Positions 1-5,072 of a stretch of 6,135 bases of DNA are shown one piece after another. The notes beneath the pieces were generated by a model. It worked only from the letters and a program-made list of their open reading frames with translations. It was not told the DNA's origin and did no database searches. A program made the position numbers and the translations under genes. This stretch comes from JAICLL01 sp035252155 (GTDB lineage: Bacteria > Planctomycetota > Planctomycetia > Pirellulales > JAICIG01), in contig DATFDL010000581.1 in assembly GCA_035252155.1 (NCBI GenBank), positions 1-6,135 on the forward strand, read 5' to 3'. Position 1 is the stretch's first letter, and each line of letters starts with the position of its first letter.

Positions 1-1
1 C

Positions 2-394
2 ATTGATGCCATTCGGGCCTGGCGGGCCGCCACGCGCAAGCCGACGCCGGCGAGCGACGGAGGCCGCGCCAAATGGGAAGAAAAAAAAGCCCGGGCCGAG
101 GCGTTGATGAAAGAGCTGCGCTACCGCGAAGCGCGGGGCCAGCTCGTGAGCGTGGCCCGCGCAAGCCAGGTGATCAAGCGGCACATTAGCGAGGTCAACA
201 CGCACCTGGACCAACTGCCGGATTACGCAGTCGCGAGCGCGCGGCTGCCAGACGAGCATAAGAAAAAACTGCGCGAGCGGATCAAGGCGAAGGTGCGCGA
301 CCTGCGCGCCACGCTCGAACGTTCGCTGCGGGCGATGGCCAAGGAGGCGAGAACCGAGGGAAAGCAAGACGGAGCGGAGGCCGACGACGAGTGA
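2..394 (+). CDS. Phage terminase small subunit, Nu1-like (5' partial)
   Basis: The frame is open from the left edge of the window, giving 130 visible residues before the TGA stop, so the true start and most likely the N-terminal DNA-binding winged-helix domain lie outside the window. A TTG at 104 and ATG at 107 are internal codons; coding continues upstream of both. The visible part is highly charged and helical. It holds a segment resembling the middle of the lambda gpNu1 family (an Ala/Glu/Lys-rich helix, then RYREARGQLV and a V..A..V pattern), followed by a long basic helix and an acidic tail (ADDE). In that family the protein recognises the phage packaging site and recruits the large subunit. 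The assignment rests on this pattern and on position directly upstream of a GpA-type large subunit, with the stop overlapping that gene's GTG start by 4 bases. Without the N-terminus, another small-terminase family remains possible. Confidence 0.75.
   Translation: MDAIRAWRAATRKPTPASDGGRAKWEEKKARAEALMKELRYREARGQLVSVARASQVIKRHISEVNTHLDQLPDYAVASARLPDEHKKKLRERIKAKVRDLRATLERSLRAMAKEARTEGKQDGAEADDE
376..380 (+). promoter_or_regulatory. Ribosome binding site for large terminase
   Basis: GGAGG lies inside the end of the small terminase gene, ten bases before the GTG at 391. It supports that GTG as the start, together with the GTGA stop/start overlap and an N-terminus that matches the usual beginning of GpA proteins. 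Confidence 0.65.
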
Positions 395-2367
395 CCCGGT
401 CGACCGCCGCGCTGCTGGAGTCGATCGCCGACGCCTGGCGGCCGCGGCCCGACATCACGCTGGCCGAGTGGTGCGAAACACACCTGCGGCTGCCGGCGAC
501 GACCAGCGCCTCGCCGGGCGGCTACGACCTGCGGCGCTATAGTTATTGCCGCGGCGTGCTCGACGCCGCCGAAGATCCTGAAGTCGAGAGGATTGTGCTG
601 ATGTGGATCCCGCAGTTGGGGAAAACGACTCTTTTGCAGGCCATCCTGGCCGGCACGGCCGTGCTCGCCCCGGGGCCGGCCATGCTGGGCACGCCCGACA
701 AGGACTCGCTGCTCGAGCTGCGCGACAAGTTTTACGCGCTGTGCGAAGAGACCGAGGAGCTGCGCGACACGGTGCCGCCGCCGCGGCTGCGCAACAACCG
801 CTGGATCGACGTGGGCGGCTGCCGCTGCCAGCTCGCCTATAGTTACAACACGCAGCGCATGAGCGGCAAGAGCTGCCGCCTGGTGATCAAAACCGAAATC
901 GACCGCTGGCGCAAAACCAAAACGCACGGCGACCCGAGTCTGATCATCGACGAGCGCGTGAAAGCCTTCCACCGCTCGTTGATCGTCGAAGAAAGCACGG
1001 CGAGCGACGAGAACTCGCGCATCTACGCCAGTTACCAGCAGTCCGACCGGCGCCGATTTCTCGTGCCCTGTCCGCGTTGCGGTCACTATCAAGAGCTGCG
1101 GTTCAACCCCTTGCGCAAGGGTCCCTTCGCGGGCCGCGGTGGCGTTGCCGGCCTTCGCGATGAGCAAGGCGAACTGCTCACTTCCGACCAGGTCGCCGGC
1201 AGCGCGCATTATCTCTGCGAACAGGGATGCCGGATCGAAAGCGACGACAAGCCCGGCATGGTCGAGCAGGGCGTGCACGTGCCGAAGGGCCAGACCCTCG
1301 ACAAGCGGGGCCGGATCGTAGGCCAGCCGCTGCGCAGCCGGCGCGTGTGGGGCTCGCGGCTGAACTGTCTGTACAGCGAAACGATTACTTTCGCCAAGGC
1401 CGCGCAAAAATATCTGGAATGCCGCGGCAAGCTGGCCGCCATGCAGGTCTGGGTCAACGACTGGCTCGGCACACGATTTAAGCAGCGCGGCAAAACTCCC
1501 AAGTGGAGGTCGCTCTGGGCGCGCCTCAAAACCGCCGATCCGCCCGACGTGGCGCCAAGTTGGGCCATCTTCCTCACCGCCGGCGTCGACCCCGGGCCGC
1601 ATTATTGCCGGTGGGCCGTGCGGGCCTGGGGCGAAGGCGGAGTCAGCGCGCTCGTCTCCTGGGGCACGACGCGCGGCAGCCCGACGAGCCGCATGGCGCA
1701 CCTGGCCGCGCTCCGCGGCGAGCTGCTGGAGCGGCACTTCCCTCTCACCGCGCCCAACGACGCCGGCGACAAGTCGCTGCAAGTCCGACTGATGGGGGTC
1801 GACGTCGGCTATCAGAGCCACCTCGTCCACAGTTGGTATCGCACCCTGCCGGCGCCGCTGGGCCGCCGCGTCCGCCAGCTCGCCGGCAAGCAGGAGCTGC
1901 CCCACGGCACCCAATGGCGGAGGAACGTCGTCGAGGTCTCGGCCCGCACGGGCAAGCGCTACGAAGGCGGCCAGGAGCGGTGGGAGATTTCCAAGGCCAT
2001 CTTCACCGAGGACCTGCACGCGCGCTGGAAACAGGCGACCAACGAGGCCGGCGCCTGGCTGCTCTGCGACGCAAGACTCGGCACGCTGGAGCTTTACCTG
2101 CGCGAGCTGACCAACGAACGCGCCGCCCGCAAGGTGACCGCCGGCGGGCGCACCGTCACCGTCTGGGAAAAAATCGACGGCAACGTCGGCAACCACTTCG
2201 CCGACGTCGAATCCATGAATCTCGCCCTGGCCGAAATGGTCACGGGCGGAAACTGGTCGAACCTGGCGGCCCAAAAGCGGAGGGCCAAGGCCAAATCTCG
2301 CGGCGCGCGCCGAGACAGCGCCGCCCCCACTAACCAACAGCAACCCTACGGGAGAATGCGATCGTGA
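391..2367 (+). CDS. terL: Phage terminase large subunit, GpA family
   Basis: This is the 658-residue packaging motor and nuclease, close to the usual 600-700 residues of the lambda gpA family. The ATPase half begins with the family's eW...LRLP...S.PGGYD opening. Walker A is IPQLGKTT at residues 73-80. The Walker B segment is LVIKTEIDRW at 164-173, with the catalytic Glu at 169 but Thr where Asp is usual. A candidate coupling motif EEST is at 200-203. A zinc-ribbon-like insert follows: CPRC at 227-230 and CEQGC at 276-280, spaced wider than I would expect. The nuclease half shows D400 (GVDPG), D471 (GVDVGY) and H602/D605 (NHFAD), matching the acidic triad pattern of GpA nucleases. The tail is rich in Lys and Arg. 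The protein acts at the portal vertex: it cuts the concatemer and drives DNA into the procapsid using ATP. The GTG start overlaps the small subunit stop by 4 bases, and the stop overlaps the next gene by 4 bases. Confidence 0.97.
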   Translation: MTRSTAALLESIADAWRPRPDITLAEWCETHLRLPATTSASPGGYDLRRYSYCRGVLDAAEDPEVERIVLMWIPQLGKTTLLQAILAGTAVLAPGPAMLGTPDKDSLLELRDKFYALCEETEELRDTVPPPRLRNNRWIDVGGCRCQLAYSYNTQRMSGKSCRLVIKTEIDRWRKTKTHGDPSLIIDERVKAFHRSLIVEESTASDENSRIYASYQQSDRRRFLVPCPRCGHYQELRFNPLRKGPFAGRGGVAGLRDEQGELLTSDQVAGSAHYLCEQGCRIESDDKPGMVEQGVHVPKGQTLDKRGRIVGQPLRSRRVWGSRLNCLYSETITFAKAAQKYLECRGKLAAMQVWVNDWLGTRFKQRGKTPKWRSLWARLKTADPPDVAPSWAIFLTAGVDPGPHYCRWAVRAWGEGGVSALVSWGTTRGSPTSRMAHLAALRGELLERHFPLTAPNDAGDKSLQVRLMGVDVGYQSHLVHSWYRTLPAPLGRRVRQLAGKQELPHGTQWRRNVVEVSARTGKRYEGGQERWEISKAIFTEDLHARWKQATNEAGAWLLCDARLGTLELYLRELTNERAARKVTAGGRTVTVWEKIDGNVGNHFADVESMNLALAEMVTGGNWSNLAAQKRRAKAKSRGARRDSAAPTNQQQPYGRMRS

Positions 2368-2681
2368 GCAAAAAGCGATTCACGCCGGCCGGCGCGGGCC
2401 TGGGACTGAACGACGACGGGCCGATCGCGGGCGACACCGCCGGCGACGACGGCGAGGCCGTCGCATCCGCGCCGGCGAGGCACCGTCAGGACCGGAGGCC
2501 CGTGTGCCGCAAGCACGGCCAGCAGATGGTCGCCTACTCGACGAACGCCATGTACACTTTCTACCGCTGCCCGCGCGAGGGTTGCGACGAGCGCGACAAA
2601 AAGGTCCGACCGGTCGGCCCGCTCGCAAGCCTTTATGGAAATGGTCGCGGCAGCGAGCCCGCGACAGTCGAGGAACGATGA
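2364..2681 (+). CDS. Small zinc-ribbon-like protein of unknown function
   Basis: This 105-residue protein starts at a GTG overlapping the terminase stop by 4 bases. A purine-rich GGGAG near 2350-2354 sits about ten bases upstream. The first 45 residues are Gly/Ala/Asp-rich and probably disordered. The second half has a compact candidate metal site, C48-x2-H51 and C69-x4-C74, with an aromatic stretch between (YTFYRCP), followed by a basic segment. This looks like a short zinc ribbon of the CxxH...CPxxxC kind. I do not recognise the family. The position between large terminase and head-tail genes suggests a packaging or head accessory role, possibly DNA binding, but that is inference. Codon use (mostly G/C third bases) matches its neighbours, and the overlaps at both ends support a real gene. 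Confidence 0.75.
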   Translation: MSKKRFTPAGAGLGLNDDGPIAGDTAGDDGEAVASAPARHRQDRRPVCRKHGQQMVAYSTNAMYTFYRCPREGCDERDKKVRPVGPLASLYGNGRGSEPATVEER

Positions 2682-2929
2682 TCTTGCTCCACACGAACCA
2701 TCTCGCCTACTTGGTGGCTAAGCCCGACGACGTGCTGGCTTGCCTGCGGGGCGAGGCGAAGATGAACACCGCGCGCCTGCCTCTCGATGCTGAAATCGTC
2801 GATCTCCGGTTTGACCCGGGTCGCGAGCTTTTCGCGATCTGGTTTGAATCGCCCAGCTTCGCCGAAGTGCCCGAGGGCGACTGCCTGCCCTGCCTCGGAG
2901 ATGCGCAGTTCGAGCAGCGGCGTCCGTGA
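2678..2929 (+). CDS. Small phage protein of unknown function (83 aa)
   Basis: The ATG at 2678 overlaps the previous stop as ATGA, and GAGG at 2670-2673 gives a ribosome binding site five bases upstream. The same frame is open further upstream, but that part lies inside the zinc-ribbon-like gene and is not needed. The 83-residue product starts hydrophobic (MILLHTNHLAYLV). It then has a likely beta-rich core, AEIVDLRFDPGRELFAIWF at about 38-56, and a motif SFAEVPEGDCLP at about 60-71. Short proteins with a 'hydrophobic strand, charged turn, strand, PSF..VPEG' pattern occur in phage clusters as far as I recall, with no known role. There is no membrane segment of convincing length. It ends in GTGA, coupled to the next small gene. 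Confidence 0.75.
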   Translation: MILLHTNHLAYLVAKPDDVLACLRGEAKMNTARLPLDAEIVDLRFDPGRELFAIWFESPSFAEVPEGDCLPCLGDAQFEQRRP

Positions 2930-3096
2930 GCCGCCGCAACCGCAAGCCGCGCAGCGTCTTGCCGCCGGGCACCTATCGGCGGCTGGCTGCCGCGCTGCGC
3001 CCCGAACTGCTGGCGCGCACCGCGTCGCCGCCGCCGGCCGCTTCGCGCGAAGCGTTACCAAAGTTTGGTAAAGACTTCCAGCGCCGCCTGTTTTAG
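2926..3096 (+). CDS. Small basic protein of unknown function (56 aa)
   Basis: A short open frame starts at GTG 2926, overlapping the preceding stop by the same GTGA junction seen at the other joints here. It runs 56 residues to TAG. The product is strongly basic (opening MSRRNRKPRS) with a Pro/Ala-rich middle and ends KDFQRRLF. About four fifths of its codons end in G or C, as in its neighbours; the exceptions cluster near the 3' end, exactly where a perfect dyad lies (3055-3071). No strong ribosome binding site is seen, so translation would depend on coupling. No homology is recognised. The alternative is that 2930-3108 is a 179-base noncoding leader of the gpW-like gene. The overlap and codon use favour a gene. 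Confidence 0.55.
   Translation: MSRRNRKPRSVLPPGTYRRLAAALRPELLARTASPPPAASREALPKFGKDFQRRLF
3055..3071 (+). repeat. Perfect inverted repeat, 8-base arms
   Basis: TTACCAAA-G-TTTGGTAA is a perfect dyad with a single central base, AT-rich in a GC-rich setting. It is weakly extended by outer arms GAAG (3049-3052) and CTTC (3075-3078). Directly before it lies a 12-base palindrome CTTCGCGCGAAG (3041-3052). The form resembles a repressor operator. As RNA the near-zero loop makes a simple hairpin less likely than a DNA-protein site. No T-run follows closely, so it is not a standard terminator. Confidence 0.6.
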
Positions 3097-3108
3097 AGTC
3101 GCCGCCTT

Positions 3109-3327
3109 ATGGCGAGTGACGCTGCAATGCTGGCGACCGTCGAGGCCGTGATCACCAAACGCCTCGCCGGCGACGCCTACGAGTCCTACAGCGAGCAAGA
3201 GCTCCAGTTCCACGGCACCGAGCTCGACACGCTGTTCAAGATCCGCGAGCGGCTGCGTCGCACAAGCCAACCTTTCGCCTTGGCCGCCTTCAGCCGGCCG
3301 CGCAACGTCCAGAGCTCGGGCGCATGA
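3109..3327 (+). CDS. gpW-like head-tail connector protein
   Basis: This is a 72-residue protein; lambda gpW has 68. The predicted layout fits the gpW fold of helix, beta hairpin, helix: helix 1 about 4-20 (AAMLATVEAVITKRL), a polar hairpin about 23-36 (AYESYSEQELQFHG), and helix 2 about 37-51 (TELDTLFKIRERLRR), then a loose tail. It lies immediately before the portal gene, where lambda has W between A and B. gpW joins the DNA-filled head after packaging and is needed for tail attachment. Sequence identity to lambda W is not obvious to me, so the call rests on size, layout and position. The start has only a weak AGAG upstream, and a small stem (TCGCC 3099-3103 with GGCGA 3111-3115) covers part of the ATG. 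The stop overlaps the portal start as ATGA. Confidence 0.65.
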   Translation: MASDAAMLATVEAVITKRLAGDAYESYSEQELQFHGTELDTLFKIRERLRRTSQPFALAAFSRPRNVQSSGA

Positions 3328-5072
3328 ATCTTTTGACCGCGGGAACGATCGACGTTTCGTCGGCCGGCGTGATCGAGCACGCCGACGCGCCGGCGCCCTC
3401 CGCGCCGCGCCGCCCCGCCCAGAACGAAACGCGAGGAAGGCGCGCGACGTCCAAAAAACTCCGGCAGGCGGCCATTCGCGAGGTCGCCCAGGGCAATCCC
3501 GACCGGCTGCTGGCCCAGACCTTTTGGGGCACCGGCACCAGCTACCGCGACGCCGCCCAGACGCGGATGAATCGCGATTGGGTCACCGGCCACATGTCCG
3601 GCGACATGGCGATTTTTTCGAGCTGGGACACCCTCATTCGCCGCGCCCGCGACTTGGTGCGGAACGAGCCTTGGGCCCGGGCCGCCATCAATAAGATCGC
3701 GCTGAACGTCGTGGGCGAGGGCATCCGCACCGAAAGCGAGATCGAGTTCGACGACGGCACGCTCGACGACGAAACGAACGCCCAGATCGACGCCGCCTTC
3801 GAACACTGGGCGATGCACGAGGCCGACGCCGCCGGCCAGCTCACCTGGTACGAGATCCAGCAGCTCGCCATGGCCGAGACCCCCGAGTCCGGCGAAGTGT
3901 TTTTGGTCGCGTGCCATAAACACGAGCGCAACCGCTCGATTCCGCTCTGCTTTCAGGTGATCGAGCCCGAGCAGCTCTTCCCCGGTTACGACTGGCCGGG
4001 CGACTGGGTGCAGCCGGGCGGCAATCCCGTGATTCAGAACCGCGACAAGATCAAGCGCGGCATCAAGTTCGACAAGTGGGGCGCGCCGCAGTCGTACCAT
4101 TTTTGGTCCGACCATCCGTACGACATCGTGCCCTCGCTTCAAATGAGGCCGGTGATTTTGGAGGCCGCGCGGGTCATTCATTACTTCGCGAAGACGCGGC
4201 CCAGCCTGACCCGCGGCATCACCTGGTTTCACAACATTTTGCAGGCGATGCGCGACCTCGGCGAATACCTGGGCGACGAGATGGCGGCCGCCCGCATCGG
4301 CTCGCTCTTCGTCGCCGCGGTCAAGCGCGAAGCCGGCGCCGGCACGGGCCTCGGTCTCGAAGACGACAGCACGTCGACCGATATTGAGGCTGACACCGGC
4401 AACCCGCTGGTGAATCTCGGCCCCGGCATCGTGGCCGATCTCGGCCCCAACGATTCGGTCGAGCAGATCAACCCCACGCGGCCCAACAAAGACGCCGGCG
4501 CGTTTTTAAGCCTGATTCTCAATTCGATGGCCAACGGCGTGGGCCTGAGCTACATCGGGCTGACGGCCGACGTCTCGAAGGCCAATTTTTCCAGCGCCCG
4601 CTTCGCCCGCCAGGCCGACAAGAAGTTCTGGCAGTTTTACCAGGCCAATTTCGGGCGGCGGGTGGTGCTGAACGTCCGCCAGCGGGTCGTCGAGCAGCTC
4701 ATCGCGCTCGATCGCATCCCGAGCCTCTCGCCCAACCAGCTCGCCGCCAATCGCGACCGCTGGCTCTGCACGCGGCTGTTGCCGCCTGGCTGGGACGAGC
4801 TCGACCCGGCCAAAGATATTGACGCGGCGATCGCCCGCATCCGGGCGGGATTGAGCACGCTGCAGGAGGAATGCGCCGGCCGCGGACGCAACTGGCGCAA
4901 GGTGCTCGTGCAGCGGTTCCGCGAGCGCGAGTTCGCCCGCGAGCTGGGCCTGAATCTTTCGGTCGACCAGTTGCCGTCGCTGCCCAAAATCGCCAGCCCG
5001 GCGCCGGCGCAAGCCGTCGAGTCCGACGAGGCCGCCGACGACGTCCGCGACGACGTGGGGGAGGCCGCCTGA
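3324..5072 (+). CDS. Phage portal protein, lambda gpB family
   Basis: This 582-residue protein forms the ring at one head vertex through which terminase pumps DNA and to which connectors bind. Family signatures appear in order: a basic, Pro/Ala-rich N-terminal arm (about 18-60); the conserved helix RRARDLVRNEPWARAAI followed by NVVGEGI (about 105-135); the GEVFLV core strand (about 188-195); a GI.FD.WG.P.SYHFW..HP segment (about 248-270); YFAKTRPSLTRGI (about 287-299), the counterpart of the family's H.f...rp.QtRGi; and GLSYIGLTADVSKANFSSAR (about 407-426), a hallmark of lambda-type portals. The C-terminus is acidic and may be flexible. The length is slightly above the lambda portal's. The ATG overlaps the gpW-like stop (ATGA) with only a weak ribosome binding site, so coupling is likely. 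The stop overlaps the protease start as TGATG. Confidence 0.97.
   Translation: MNLLTAGTIDVSSAGVIEHADAPAPSAPRRPAQNETRGRRATSKKLRQAAIREVAQGNPDRLLAQTFWGTGTSYRDAAQTRMNRDWVTGHMSGDMAIFSSWDTLIRRARDLVRNEPWARAAINKIALNVVGEGIRTESEIEFDDGTLDDETNAQIDAAFEHWAMHEADAAGQLTWYEIQQLAMAETPESGEVFLVACHKHERNRSIPLCFQVIEPEQLFPGYDWPGDWVQPGGNPVIQNRDKIKRGIKFDKWGAPQSYHFWSDHPYDIVPSLQMRPVILEAARVIHYFAKTRPSLTRGITWFHNILQAMRDLGEYLGDEMAAARIGSLFVAAVKREAGAGTGLGLEDDSTSTDIEADTGNPLVNLGPGIVADLGPNDSVEQINPTRPNKDAGAFLSLILNSMANGVGLSYIGLTADVSKANFSSARFARQADKKFWQFYQANFGRRVVLNVRQRVVEQLIALDRIPSLSPNQLAANRDRWLCTRLLPPGWDELDPAKDIDAAIARIRAGLSTLQEECAGRGRNWRKVLVQRFREREFARELGLNLSVDQLPSLPKIASPAPAQAVESDEAADDVRDDVGEAA
5057..5064 (+). promoter_or_regulatory. 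Ribosome binding site for S49 protease
   Basis: The purine run GGGGGAGG lies inside the portal 3' end, seven bases before ATG 5072. It fixes that start, which also forms a TGATG overlap with the portal stop. Confidence 0.7.

Noticed and set aside
81..88. Run of eight A in the small terminase as a frameshift or slippage site
   Set aside because: The zero frame continues cleanly to a stop coupled to the next gene. The -1 frame ends after about 33 codons with no family-like product.
1503..2333. Plus-strand open frame of 276 codons in another frame of the terminase
   Set aside because: It is Arg/Ala/Gly-rich with no motif, and the true frame holds the nuclease acids D400, D471 and D605.
223..2343. 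Minus-strand open frame of 706 codons opposite the terminase
   Set aside because: It is the antisense shadow of a GC-rich gene with strong third-position bias. Its translation is low-complexity (Ala, Arg, Gly, Val) with no domain, while the plus strand carries all GpA motifs.
2504..2677. Upstream extension of the 83-residue protein
   Set aside because: The frame is open but overlaps the zinc-ribbon-like gene. The ATGA junction and GAGG at 2670-2673 point to the start at 2678.
3049..3096. Dyad plus nearby TTTT as an intrinsic terminator
   Set aside because: The T-run is only four bases and starts about twenty bases after the dyad. A stop in mid-operon before connector, portal and protease would make little sense.
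3064..3096. Possible promoter (TTTGGT and TTTTAG) before the gpW-like gene
   Set aside because: The boxes match poorly and are spaced about 21 bases apart, so they cannot be called from sequence.
3186..4232. Minus-strand open frame of 348 codons opposite the portal start
   Set aside because: Its composition is that of a shadow frame, and the plus strand encodes conserved portal motifs here.
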